Shown: positions 27,172 to 35,789 of the stretch, one piece after another
How positions within the stretch are numbered: the stretch's first letter is position 1
Layout: every line of letters begins with the position of its first letter
NCBI GenBank assembly: GCA_002455255.1
Contig: DKKL01000028.1
Coordinates: 13,266-72,418, forward strand
Length of the DNA: 59,153 nt
Direction of reading: 5' to 3'
DNA from: Candidatus Tepidiaquacellales bacterium UBA6667
GTDB lineage: Bacteria; Bacteroidota; Ignavibacteria; Tepidaquicellales; Tepidaquicellaceae
Position numbers and translations under genes: made by a program
The notes under the pieces: generated by a model
Told to the model about the DNA's origin: nothing
What the model saw: only the letters and a program-made list of their open reading frames with translations
Databases searched by the model: none

Positions 27172-27719
27172 TCGAGAATTTTAAACTTTGAGTTAACGAA
27201 TTTGAATAGATATATTATTACAATTGCCTCTACAAATCCTGTAAGTGCACCGGCTAAAATGTCAAAAGGATAATGTACACCTACAAACACTCTGGAGATA
27301 GCAACAAGAGATGCGGCAACAAATAATGTAATTTTATAATTAGGATAGAAATATGAAAATAAAGTTGCAGCAGCAAAATTATTCACAGCATGATTAGAAG
27401 GCATACCAAACGGACTGTTGCATCCGACAAGCAGATTTATGCCATCAAGAGTTTTGCAAGGTCTTAATCTTGCGAAATATTCTTTTAAGAGATTTGTGGA
27501 TTGATCTGCAAGTGCAATTAATATCAAAACAGATATTACGGCAACTTTTCCCCTTCTTCCACCTTTAAAAAATAAATATCCCAATAAAACAATATATACT
27601 AAAAGCCAATGATTGTTTTCTGTAATAAACGGCATAACTTTGTCAGTTATCGGATTTGACAAAGTTACATTTATAAAATAAAACAGGGATGTATCTATTG
27701 AGTTTAAGAACTCCGACAT
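27168..27719 (-). CDS. PAP2 superfamily membrane phosphatase
   Basis: 183 aa with about five helices. The three phosphatase motifs are KEYFARLRPC, PSNHAVNNF and SRVFVGVHYPFDI, giving the Lys/Arg, Ser-His and Arg/His catalytic set of type 2 phosphatidic acid phosphatases. Candidate substrates are undecaprenyl-PP, phosphatidylglycerol-P or lipid A phosphate. It shares one base with the ispF stop (TAATG) and overlaps lnt by 4 bp. Confidence 0.88.
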   Translation of the reverse strand: MSEFLNSIDTSLFYFINVTLSNPITDKVMPFITENNHWLLVYIVLLGYLFFKGGRRGKVAVISVLILIALADQSTNLLKEYFARLRPCKTLDGINLLVGCNSPFGMPSNHAVNNFAAATLFSYFYPNYKITLFVAASLVAISRVFVGVHYPFDILAGALTGFVEAIVIIYLFKFVNSKFKILD

Positions 27720-28189
27720 TATTTTTTAATTAATGCAGTTGCATATGCTACACAACCTTTTTTCTGACCTACAAAACCAAGCCCTTCGGAAGTAGTTGCC
27801 TTAATTGAAATGTTTTTGCTTTTCACAATGTTCGATATATTATTTTTCATCTGTTCTGTAAATTTATAAATTTTAGGTTCTTCAAGAATTATCATACAAT
27901 CAATATTTACTACTTTCCATTTTTTTGATTTTAAAATTCGGTAAGTCTCTTTCAGCAACAACAAACTTGAAATATTTTTATATTTTATATCTGTATTAGG
28001 AAATTGATTTCCTATATCTTTAAATCCTGCTGCTCCAAGTAAAGCATCGCAAACAGCATGAAGTAATACATCAGCATCAGAATGACCATCAAGTCCAAAC
28101 GGATGTTTTATTTCCACTCCACCAAGAATTAACTTTCTACCTTTTTTCAGTTTATGAATATCATATCCAAAACCTGTTCTGAAATCCAT
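27719..28189 (-). CDS. ispF: 2-C-methyl-D-erythritol 2,4-cyclodiphosphate synthase
   Basis: 156 aa, the normal IspF length. Motifs: GYDIHKLKKGRKLILGGVEI (zinc Asp/His), HSDADVLLHAVCDALLGAAG, and the C-terminal TTSEGLGFVGQKKGCVAYA. It cyclises CDP-ME-2-phosphate in the MEP pathway of isoprenoid synthesis. It sits 4 bp downstream of the acid phosphatase gene and is coupled to the PAP2 gene. Confidence 0.96.
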   Translation of the reverse strand: MDFRTGFGYDIHKLKKGRKLILGGVEIKHPFGLDGHSDADVLLHAVCDALLGAAGFKDIGNQFPNTDIKYKNISSLLLLKETYRILKSKKWKVVNIDCMIILEEPKIYKFTEQMKNNISNIVKSKNISIKATTSEGLGFVGQKKGCVAYATALIKK

Positions 28190-28193
28190 AATG

Positions 28194-28838
28194 TTATTTT
28201 ATATAATATATATAGTTTGGAATTCTCATAAAAATTCCTGAATATCCCCCACCCATATCACTATACTGGTCACCGCAATTTGCTTCTATAGTTAAACCGC
28301 TTTCCGAAAATAGCTTTCTGAAATGTGATTTATATTCAAGAGCGGTTGTTGTATAAAACTGAGGTGGTCTGCAAATTAAAGTATCATATCCATCATATCC
28401 ATTTCTTTTCAGATTTTCTTTTATATATTCTTCAAGAGTATCAGGTGAACCGGTAATCAAAATAATTTTAAATCCTTTTTCTTTTGCAAAATCATATATT
28501 TTTTTTGTTGGCATTGCAAAAGAGTTAAGCCCCTTTACCCAGTTTGACCAAGTAGTATCATACCATTCGGTATTTCTTTCGTAAAGTTTTATATTGGAGA
28601 GCAAAGTTTCATCAAGATCAAAAACTATTGCAGATTTTCCTTCTGTAACCGAAATATTTTGGAGTAATGAAATATAATGATCTGATATGTCATTTATTTC
28701 ATTATCAAATCCACCGGAATTGTAATAACCGAGCAAATCTTTATAATCAGAAAGCAAAAATTCATCCTGAGCAAAAGCATTTGTAAAAATTAAACTCAGG
28801 TTTACAAAGAAAAGCAGTAAAAGGTATTTAATTTTCAT
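28194..28838 (-). CDS. Secreted HAD-type acid phosphatase (class B/P4-like)
   Basis: 214 aa with a signal peptide (about 1-23, cut after NAFAQ). AIVFDLDETLLSN is HAD motif I with the nucleophile Asp, FKIILITGSPDT is motif II, and YKSHFRK and NCGDQYSDMGGG correspond to motifs III and IV. The pattern matches the PF03767 (HAD acid phosphatase, lipoprotein e(P4)) family. It dephosphorylates nucleotides or other monophosphates in the periplasm. It is the first gene of the minus-strand run and opens away from the GNAT-QueA gene. Confidence 0.85.
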   Translation of the reverse strand: MKIKYLLLLFFVNLSLIFTNAFAQDEFLLSDYKDLLGYYNSGGFDNEINDISDHYISLLQNISVTEGKSAIVFDLDETLLSNIKLYERNTEWYDTTWSNWVKGLNSFAMPTKKIYDFAKEKGFKIILITGSPDTLEEYIKENLKRNGYDGYDTLICRPPQFYTTTALEYKSHFRKLFSESGLTIEANCGDQYSDMGGGYSGIFMRIPNYIYYIK

Positions 28839-28915
28839 ATTTCTTATATTTAGTTATCGGTAAATTTGTAAATTATGAACAATATTGCAATCACATTATT
28901 TCTGTTAAAATAATT

Positions 28916-30571
28916 ATGGGTTTTCTTATAAAAATAATTTCATTAAAAGAATTATTGCCATTAAGGGCAAAGATTCTAAGACCCGGAAAACGAATTGATG
29001 AGTGTATTTATGATTCAGATGAATTATCTGATACTTTTCATTTGGGAAGTTTTGACGGTGAAAAAATTGTCAGCGTTATGTCTGTTTACAAAGAAAATCT
29101 TAAAAATTCAGACGGGATAGGTTACCGTATAAGAAGTATGGCTACGGATGAAAACTTCAGAGGTCGTGGTTTAGGTTCTGAATTATTAAATTATGCAACT
29201 GAAGAAATAAAAAAATTAAATGGAGATTACATTTGGTTTAACGCAAGGAAAAATGCAGTTAATTTTTATATGAAAAATGGATTTGAAATAATTTCTGATG
29301 AATTTGACATTAACGAGATAGGGATTCATTTTGTTATGATGAAAAGATTTACAAATCCAATAGTGCTAAGGAATATTAAAAACTTAAATATTAAAGATTA
29401 TAGTTATAGTTTGCCGAGTGAAAAAATTGCATTTAATCCTTCTGAAAAAAGAGATAATTCAAAATTATTAGTTTACTGTAATGATAAAATAACAGATGAT
29501 ACATTTTATAATTTATCGGAATATATACCTTCCAATTCTTTATTGATTTTTAATGATACTAAAGTGGTGCAAGGAAGACTTTTTTTTCACACTGAAGATA
29601 AAAGCATTATTGAAATTCTTTGTGTGGAACCTTTTGAATCAAAAGACTTTTCACTCGCTTTCAAACAGCAAGGTTCTGTAAGGTGGGAGTGTATGATTGG
29701 TAAATTAAAACAATGGAAGGATAATTTTTTATTTAAGGAAATAGAATATACAAGTGGAAAAATAAAACTAAAAGCAAAAAAAAGTTTTCTGCATAATAAA
29801 TTCATTGTTGAATTTTCCTGGGAACCAAAAGAACTTTCTTTCGCTGAAATTTTAGAATTTTGCGGTTCAACGCCACTTCCGCCATATATAAAAAGAAATG
29901 TTAGCAAAAGAGATTCAGAAACATATCAAACAGTTTATGCTAAAAACGATGGATCAATTGCTGCTCCGACTGCAGGATTACATTTTACAGAACAGGTATT
30001 GGAGAAAATTGAAAAAAATAAAATTCAAAAATCATTTGTAACTTTGCATGTCAATACCGGTACTTTTTTACCGGTAAAAACTGACTTAATCGGAAAACAC
30101 CGAATGCATTCTGAAAATGTGATGATTGAAAAGGAAACACTCTATTATTTACATAACAATGACTATCCTATTGCTGTGGGAACAACCAGTATGAGAGCAG
30201 TTGAAAGTCTTTACTGGCTTAGTTATTTAATTTTGAATAATAAAAAACCTGAAGATTTTCATATAACGCAGTGGTTGCCATATGAAACTGACTTTGATAT
30301 TTCAAAAAAATTTTCACTTGAGATATTAATCAGACATTGTGAAAAAAATAATTTGAAAAATTTAAGATTTAAAACTTCAATATTAATTGCTCCGGGATAC
30401 CGATTCAGATACTTTAAAGGATTGATTACAAATTTTCACCAACCACAAAGTACTTTACTTCTGCTGGTCTCTGCTTTCCTTGATAATAAATTTCAGAATG
30501 TATATGAACATGCTTTAGATAATAATTACAGATTTCTAAGTTACGGTGATTCCAATTTATATCTATTGTGA
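28916..30571 (+). CDS. queA: Fusion of a GNAT acetyltransferase and a QueA-like tRNA ribosyltransferase-isomerase
   Basis: Residues 1 to about 145 are a GNAT domain with MATDENFRGRGLGSELL (acetyl-CoA loop RGRGLG at 82-87) and NAVNFYMKNGFEI. Residues about 160-551 are a QueA domain: LPSEKIAFNP, LLIFNDTKVVQGRL, STPLPPYIKR, GSIAAPTAGLHFTE, FVTLHVNTGTFLPV, VGTTSMRAVES and LLLLVSAFL. QueA makes epoxyqueuosine in tRNA from SAM. Canonical QueA is about 350 aa; this domain is close to 390 aa and has extra segments as in Bacteroidota paralogues. The single ORF has no break between the domains. The role of the GNAT part is unknown. Confidence 0.9.
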   Translation: MGFLIKIISLKELLPLRAKILRPGKRIDECIYDSDELSDTFHLGSFDGEKIVSVMSVYKENLKNSDGIGYRIRSMATDENFRGRGLGSELLNYATEEIKKLNGDYIWFNARKNAVNFYMKNGFEIISDEFDINEIGIHFVMMKRFTNPIVLRNIKNLNIKDYSYSLPSEKIAFNPSEKRDNSKLLVYCNDKITDDTFYNLSEYIPSNSLLIFNDTKVVQGRLFFHTEDKSIIEILCVEPFESKDFSLAFKQQGSVRWECMIGKLKQWKDNFLFKEIEYTSGKIKLKAKKSFLHNKFIVEFSWEPKELSFAEILEFCGSTPLPPYIKRNVSKRDSETYQTVYAKNDGSIAAPTAGLHFTEQVLEKIEKNKIQKSFVTLHVNTGTFLPVKTDLIGKHRMHSENVMIEKETLYYLHNNDYPIAVGTTSMRAVESLYWLSYLILNNKKPEDFHITQWLPYETDFDISKKFSLEILIRHCEKNNLKNLRFKTSILIAPGYRFRYFKGLITNFHQPQSTLLLLVSAFLDNKFQNVYEHALDNNYRFLSYGDSNLYLL

Positions 30572-32950
30572 TTGTATCAAAAATTTTTCGAGCCAAGTAT
30601 CCATTTCCCATAACATATGAAGAACTGATTCTCTTGCTGAATATCCATGGCTTTCATACGGTAATACAACATATCTCGAAGTTCCACCGTGACCTTTAAT
30701 TGCATTATATAATCTTTCACTTTGCAATGGAAATGTACCTGAATTATTATCAACTTCACCGTGAATAATCAATATTGGTTCATTTATTTTATTAGCATAC
30801 ATAAATGGTGACATTTTAAGATAAGTTTCCGGTGCTTCCCAAAGAGTCCTTTGTTCGGATTGAAAACCAAATGGTGTCAGGGTTCTGTTATATGCACCGC
30901 TTCTTGCAATTCCGGTTTTAAATAAATCAGAATGAGCAAGTAAATTTGCTGTCATAAAAGCACCGTAGGAATGTCCCCCGATTGCCATTTTATCAGGAGT
31001 TGAAATTCCACGTTTAATCATTTCATCAACTGCAGCTTTTGCTGACATTATAAGTTGTTCAACATATTTATCATTTGGTTCGGAATCACCTTCGCCAATA
31101 ATAGGCATCTTAGGATTATCAAGAATTACATAATCTTTCGTAAGCCAAAATAAAGGACTTCCCCAACTCATCCAGTTAAATCTGTAAGGGGAATCTGTAA
31201 TTTGTCCTGCGGCATCTGAACTTTTAAATTCCTGGGGATATGCCCACATTAAAACAGGATATTTTTTATTCTTATCATAATTTTTTGGTAAATATAAATT
31301 TGCATTTAGCTCTACACCATCTTCCCTTTTATAAGTTATAATTTCTTTAGTAATTCCATCAAGTATTGTATATGGATTTGAATAATTAGTTAATGCAATT
31401 TCATTATTTAATTTTTTATTTATTAAAATATAGTTTTGTGGTGTGTTTTGAGATTCACTGCTGATGACAAATTCATTAGAATTTTTAATATTAACAATTC
31501 TTTCGTAATATGGTTTTTCTGATCTCCAAATTCTTGAGGATATTTTTGTATTCAAATTAAAAACATCTAAAAAAGGTCTGTTCCCTTCAGCAGAGGCACC
31601 AACTCCTGTCAAAAATATATCTTCAGATGAATTTGCTTCTTTTATAGTTTCAGTATTATTTGTATTAACTTCTAAATACGGTTCACCGGGATTGTTATAT
31701 CTGTCTTCTGAATTTAAATCGAAAATTATTGTTGTATCAGAAAAGTTATTTAAATTTAATTTTATAAATTTAGATTTTCTTGTATTCCACCATCTTTCAT
31801 TTATAATTGCAAAATTATTTTTACTCCATAAAATTTTTTCGTAACGTAAACTAAGCGATATAATTTCTTCAGGGTTTGAATTAAACGGAGAACTAAGCTG
31901 ATAAACTTTATCTCTAATCTCTGATTTAGTCTTTGGGTTTCCACCGTCCTGTGCTTCTGCCCAATAGATAATCGAACCAGCGTCTTGTCTCCAATCAAAT
32001 TCCCTCTTACCCGTTCTAACTGCATCAAATCCCGTAGGTATTTCATCCGATAGCGGAATATCTGCAAGTAATGAAATTAAATTTCCATTTTTATCCAATA
32101 TCTCAATTGATTTAGGAAAATAGTAATATGGAAATAAATAAGAATATGGTCGTTTAATTTTTTCAGATAAAATATAATTTCCATCCGGTGAAAATTTAAA
32201 TTCTGTATAAATTGCAGGAGTTGAAATATATTCAGAATTTTTTGTTTTGATATCTATCTTAATCGGTTGTGACAATCCGAAATGGTCAAATAAATCTTCA
32301 TCATATGAATTTTTTAATAAATCCTGGAAAGTTCTTACGGGAGTTGATTTACCGTAATTTTCCTGGATAATAGGAGTTTCAGGAACACCGGATTTTACAG
32401 GTTCAGGTTTATTTTTGTTAAAGGCACTCAATATTACTATTGATTTATTATCAGGTAAAAATTCATAAGGTTTCCCGAATATTGAATTTAAATTATCAGA
32501 TAATTTTTCTGCAATTTTTGATTCAACATCTATTATCCAAAGTTCAACACTTAAATCGGTAGTATTCGTAAACACTATATATTTGCTGTCTCCACTCCAG
32601 TTAACATATCTGATTTTACCATTTTGAGGAATATTTTGAACTTCAAATAGATTTCCGTTTGAAACGGAAACTAATTTAATATTTATATAATAACCAGCAC
32701 GAGTGAATGAATAATTTTTAGGATTAAATCTGATACCGGCAATTTTTAGTTCAGTCTGAGAAATTTCTTCAAGAGGAGGATAAGAAGTCCGTTCTAATAT
32801 AGCCATCCAAATATTATCAGGGCTAAAAGAAGTAACAGGAGAAAAAGGTGCATCAATGATTTCAACAAATTTTTGATCCGGAATTTTATAGCCATCCTGC
32901 GAAAAGGCAGAAATTGAGGAAAGTAACAAAAAGATTAAAATATACTTCAT
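30563..32950 (-). CDS. S9 family peptidase (prolyl oligopeptidase type), secreted
   Basis: 795 aa with a signal peptide (about 1-18, cut near SAFSQ). The N-terminal two thirds look like a beta-propeller; residues about 540-795 are the alpha/beta hydrolase domain with Ser661 in GGHSYG, Asp734 in HGEVDNN and His768 in YESHGYS. It resembles glutamyl endopeptidase or dipeptidyl peptidase-type S9 enzymes that cut peptides in the periplasm. Its 3' end overlaps the end of the convergent GNAT-QueA gene by 9 bp. Its start faces marR, with the MarR palindromes between. Confidence 0.9.
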   Translation of the reverse strand: MKYILIFLLLSSISAFSQDGYKIPDQKFVEIIDAPFSPVTSFSPDNIWMAILERTSYPPLEEISQTELKIAGIRFNPKNYSFTRAGYYINIKLVSVSNGNLFEVQNIPQNGKIRYVNWSGDSKYIVFTNTTDLSVELWIIDVESKIAEKLSDNLNSIFGKPYEFLPDNKSIVILSAFNKNKPEPVKSGVPETPIIQENYGKSTPVRTFQDLLKNSYDEDLFDHFGLSQPIKIDIKTKNSEYISTPAIYTEFKFSPDGNYILSEKIKRPYSYLFPYYYFPKSIEILDKNGNLISLLADIPLSDEIPTGFDAVRTGKREFDWRQDAGSIIYWAEAQDGGNPKTKSEIRDKVYQLSSPFNSNPEEIISLSLRYEKILWSKNNFAIINERWWNTRKSKFIKLNLNNFSDTTIIFDLNSEDRYNNPGEPYLEVNTNNTETIKEANSSEDIFLTGVGASAEGNRPFLDVFNLNTKISSRIWRSEKPYYERIVNIKNSNEFVISSESQNTPQNYILINKKLNNEIALTNYSNPYTILDGITKEIITYKREDGVELNANLYLPKNYDKNKKYPVLMWAYPQEFKSSDAAGQITDSPYRFNWMSWGSPLFWLTKDYVILDNPKMPIIGEGDSEPNDKYVEQLIMSAKAAVDEMIKRGISTPDKMAIGGHSYGAFMTANLLAHSDLFKTGIARSGAYNRTLTPFGFQSEQRTLWEAPETYLKMSPFMYANKINEPILIIHGEVDNNSGTFPLQSERLYNAIKGHGGTSRYVVLPYESHGYSARESVLHMLWEMDTWLEKFLIQSQ

Positions 32951-33022
32951 TTTATGTGATTTTGGATAAATTAATCAAGAAATTTAACAATAAATATTTA
33001 AAAAATATTATGTTAAAAATTT

Positions 33023-33040
33023 ATGTGTTGACACACACAT
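33023..33040. promoter_or_regulatory. MarR operator candidate 1
   Basis: ATGTGT-TGACAC-ACACAT: outer 6-bp arms are inverted repeats. It covers the -33 TTG of the marR promoter, so binding would block polymerase. Confidence 0.5.
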
Positions 33041-33058
33041 TTATTTTGCTTAATTTTG
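33028..33058 (+). promoter_or_regulatory. Bacteroidota-type promoter of the marR operon
   Basis: TTG at 33028-33030 (inside TTGACA) and TAATTTTG (TAnnTTTG) at 33051-33058, with a 20-bp spacer as at rpsT. Both elements are overlapped by the palindromes at 33023 and 33057. Confidence 0.65.
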
Positions 33059-33070
33059 TGTTACAACACA
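33057..33070. promoter_or_regulatory. MarR operator candidate 2
   Basis: TGTGTTACAACACA, a 14-bp palindrome apart from its centre, overlapping the end of the -7 element and the expected transcription start. It has the same half-site as the site at 33578. Confidence 0.65.
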
Positions 33071-33092
33071 TAAATAAAAAAGATGAACAATA

Positions 33093-33560
33093 ATGGGTGA
33101 AGGATTAAACAAATGGTTGAAGCAAACAAAGAAGCTTGATTCTAAACAGGAAGTGATTTTGAATGTAGCAGTTTTGAACGTTTTTTTGAGAACAAAAAAA
33201 GATGAGATACTTGATTTATATGGGTTAACTGAACCACAATATAATGTATTGAGAATACTAAAAGGTGTTTATCCGGATGGACATCCAAGATGTGAAATTA
33301 TTAACAGGATGATTGACCCATCGCCGGATATAACAAGATTGATAGACAGACTGATAAAGAAAAAACTTGTTAAAAGAATGAAAGATAAAGATGACAAAAG
33401 AATGTCGGTGGCAAAGATAACAGATAAAGGAATATTACTGACTGATGAAATAACAAAAAAGATTAAAGAAAAATTTGATGTGTTGCTTACGGATGTAAAT
33501 GATGAAAGCTGTAAATATGTATCAGAATTTTGTGAAAAAATTTATGGGGAACGAAAATAA
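33093..33560 (+). CDS. MarR family transcriptional regulator
   Basis: 155 aa winged-helix protein. LYGLTEPQYNVLRILKG is helix 2-3, HPRCEIINRMIDPSPDITRLIDRLIKK the recognition helix, and KRMKDKDDKRMSVAKITDKG the wing with the typical DxR. The gene is preceded by two palindromes and followed by a third in front of the next gene. It therefore probably represses itself and the downstream quinone-stress genes, as MhqR does. Four linked genes are on the same strand. Cys or ligand sensing cannot be decided from sequence; one Cys in the recognition region and two near the C-terminus are present. Confidence 0.88.
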   Translation: MGEGLNKWLKQTKKLDSKQEVILNVAVLNVFLRTKKDEILDLYGLTEPQYNVLRILKGVYPDGHPRCEIINRMIDPSPDITRLIDRLIKKKLVKRMKDKDDKRMSVAKITDKGILLTDEITKKIKEKFDVLLTDVNDESCKYVSEFCEKIYGERK

Positions 33561-33577
33561 AAAAAATTAATGTTATG

Positions 33578-33591
33578 TGTGTTATAACACA
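33578..33591. promoter_or_regulatory. MarR operator candidate 3 before the dioxygenase gene
   Basis: TGTGTTATAACACA is a perfect 14-bp palindrome in the gap between marR and the dioxygenase gene, 20 bp before the ATG at 33612. It has the same half-site as at 33057, so the downstream genes may have their own regulated promoter. Confidence 0.7.
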
Positions 33592-33611
33592 TAGTGAAAG
33601 AGAATAATTAT

Positions 33612-34544
33612 ATGAAAACAATAACAAATGGAATTCATCACATTACTGCAATTTCAGGAAATGCAAAGAGTAATCTTGATTTTTATACAAAATTTCTCGG
33701 TTTAAAACTTGTTAAAAAAACAGTGAATTTTGATGATCCGCATACTTATCATTTATATTACGCAAACAGAACTGCTGATCCGGGTACTCTTTTAACTTTT
33801 TTTCCTTGGGAAAATATAGTTAAAGGAATTCGGGGCACAGGTCAGGCAACAGAAATTCAATACTCTGTTCCAAAAGATTCATTTGATTTCTGGTTAAACA
33901 GAATAAAAGAGCATAATATTTTATACAATAAACCCTCTCAGAGATTTGATGAGGAATATTTAACAATACTTGATAATGACGGTTTAAAATTTGAATTGGT
34001 TATTTCAAATGATAAAGATGAGCGAGAACCTTTTATAACAGATGATGTAAATGAAAGTGTTGCAATTAGAGGTTTTAGAAATATAACACTCACTTTACAG
34101 AATATTGATAAAACTTCTAAACTTCTTACTGATTTATTAGGTTATAAACTTAAAGAAGAAAAAGTTAACAGATTTAGATTTGTGAATGAAAATGCTGTTG
34201 ATGCTAAATATATAGATTTGGTATTTGCACCTGGTGAGCAGAGAGGGCAAGTAGCCGGAGGATCAGTTCATCACGTTGCATTCAGAGTTAAAAATGATGA
34301 TGAGCAAATGATGCTTCACGAAAAGCTTAGTGATGCCGGATATCATATAACTCCACAAATTGATAGAAAATATTTTAAATCTTTATATTTCAGAGAGCCG
34401 GGTGGAGTGTTATTTGAAATAGCAACAGACCCACCGGGTATGATGGTAGATGAAAGTATTGATGAACTTGGTAAAAAACTTCAACTGCCTGAAATTTATG
34501 AAAGCAGGAGATTAGAAATTGAAAAGAGATTACCTGAATTATAA
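33612..34544 (+). CDS. Ring-cleaving dioxygenase, MhqO/PcpA-like (two VOC domains)
   Basis: 310 aa with two glyoxalase/VOC modules. Metal ligands are read as His in GIHHITAISG (N-terminal), His in GSVHHVAFRV and Glu in VLFEIATDPPG, as in PcpA-type hydroquinone dioxygenases. These cleave hydroquinones with Fe(II). The ATG at 33612 follows an AAGAGAA-like stretch and is preferred to the GTG at 33594. It is the first gene after the MarR palindrome at 33578. The 12-bp gap to the hydrolase gene suggests one transcript. Confidence 0.88.
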   Translation: MKTITNGIHHITAISGNAKSNLDFYTKFLGLKLVKKTVNFDDPHTYHLYYANRTADPGTLLTFFPWENIVKGIRGTGQATEIQYSVPKDSFDFWLNRIKEHNILYNKPSQRFDEEYLTILDNDGLKFELVISNDKDEREPFITDDVNESVAIRGFRNITLTLQNIDKTSKLLTDLLGYKLKEEKVNRFRFVNENAVDAKYIDLVFAPGEQRGQVAGGSVHHVAFRVKNDDEQMMLHEKLSDAGYHITPQIDRKYFKSLYFREPGGVLFEIATDPPGMMVDESIDELGKKLQLPEIYESRRLEIEKRLPEL

Positions 34545-34556
34545 TTAATTATTAAA

Positions 34557-35183
34557 ATGGAAAGCGAATTTAAATATAATTTTATTAAGTCTAAAACTCC
34601 TGAGAAGGACATTACACTCCTCCTGTTTCACGGAACCGGAGGAGATGAGAATGATCTGATTCCCATAGGAAAAATGTTTGGTGAAAATATAAATTTATTG
34701 GGTATTAGAGGTAAAATATTGGAACATGGAATGCCGAGATATTTCAGAAGAATAGGTGAAGGTGTTTTTGATATTGAAGATTTGAAATACAGAACAAAAG
34801 AGTTATACAGCTTTTTGAACAGTTTGCCTTCTGAAATCAAAATTGACAAAAAAAAATTAGTAGCACTCGGATATTCAAATGGAGCAAACATAGCAGGTAG
34901 TTTATTGCTAATGTATCCTGATTTTTTAAAGGGATTAATACAGTTAAGACCAATGAAACCATATGAAATTGAAGGAAGTTTAAAAATTAATAATACACCT
35001 GTCTTTATATCTTCAGGAAAAAAGGATTTCGCTGTAAATGAAACAGATAGTTTGAACTGGGCGGATGAACTCAGGAATTACGGTGCTGATGTCAGCTATA
35101 ATTTATTAAACACCGGTCACAATTTAACAAACGAAGACATTAGTTTAGCAGTTGAGTGGTTTAAAGAGAAAATTAAAAATTAA
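34557..35183 (+). CDS. Alpha/beta hydrolase, MhqD-like carboxylesterase
   Basis: 208 aa of the phospholipase/carboxylesterase family. LLLFHGTGGDENDLI forms the oxyanion region, Ser is in LGYSNGAN, Asp in SGKKDFAV and His in LNTGHNLT. MhqD in Bacillus belongs to the same quinone-inducible regulon as MhqO-type dioxygenases and shows this order of motifs. It probably hydrolyses an ester formed in aromatic detoxification; the substrate is unknown. Spacing is 12 bp to the previous and 9 bp to the next gene. Confidence 0.85.
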   Translation: MESEFKYNFIKSKTPEKDITLLLFHGTGGDENDLIPIGKMFGENINLLGIRGKILEHGMPRYFRRIGEGVFDIEDLKYRTKELYSFLNSLPSEIKIDKKKLVALGYSNGANIAGSLLLMYPDFLKGLIQLRPMKPYEIEGSLKINNTPVFISSGKKDFAVNETDSLNWADELRNYGADVSYNLLNTGHNLTNEDISLAVEWFKEKIKN

Positions 35184-35192
35184 AAGAGACAT

Positions 35193-35747
35193 ATGTCAGA
35201 TAAATTAAACATAATAGGTATATCAGGCAGTTTGAGAAAAAAATCATTCAACAAAATGCTTTTAGATGAATTGTTTGATTCAGCATCCGGAAACTGGAAT
35301 TCGGAGATTGGGGATATTTCGGAAATTCCACTTTACAATGCAGATGTTGAAGCCAATGGAATTCCGGAATCGGTTATTAATTTGGGAACTAAGATTTCGA
35401 AAGCAGATGGATTAATAATAGTTACACCCGAGTATAACTATTCAATTCCGGGTGTATTAAAAAATACAATTGACTGGCTTTCGAGAATAAAAAATGCACC
35501 TTTAAAAAACAAACCTGTAGGAATATTAGGAGCATCAATGAGTCTGACAGGAACTGTAAGATCACAATCACACTTAAGACTTGTAGCCGTGCAGACAGAA
35601 ATGTTAATTATGAATAAACCTGATGTATATGTAGCACAAGCACAGAATAAATTTGATGAAGAAGGGAAACTAACGGATGAAAAAACCAAATCGGTAATAA
35701 ACAAATTTGCAGATAGTTTTACAATCTGGGTAAATAAAATTAAATAA
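35193..35747 (+). CDS. NADPH-dependent FMN reductase (flavodoxin fold)
   Basis: 184 aa. The phosphate-binding loop GISGSLRKKSFNKML and the PEYNYSIPGVLKNTIDW segment mark the NADPH-dependent FMN reductase/quinone reductase family. Such enzymes reduce quinones or azo dyes in two-electron steps, which fits the rest of the operon. It is cytosolic and starts 9 bp after the MhqD-like gene. Confidence 0.88.
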   Translation: MSDKLNIIGISGSLRKKSFNKMLLDELFDSASGNWNSEIGDISEIPLYNADVEANGIPESVINLGTKISKADGLIIVTPEYNYSIPGVLKNTIDWLSRIKNAPLKNKPVGILGASMSLTGTVRSQSHLRLVAVQTEMLIMNKPDVYVAQAQNKFDEEGKLTDEKTKSVINKFADSFTIWVNKIK

Positions 35748-35789
35748 AATAATTTTTTAACTTATAAAAATAAAAAGGAAAAACAAAAA

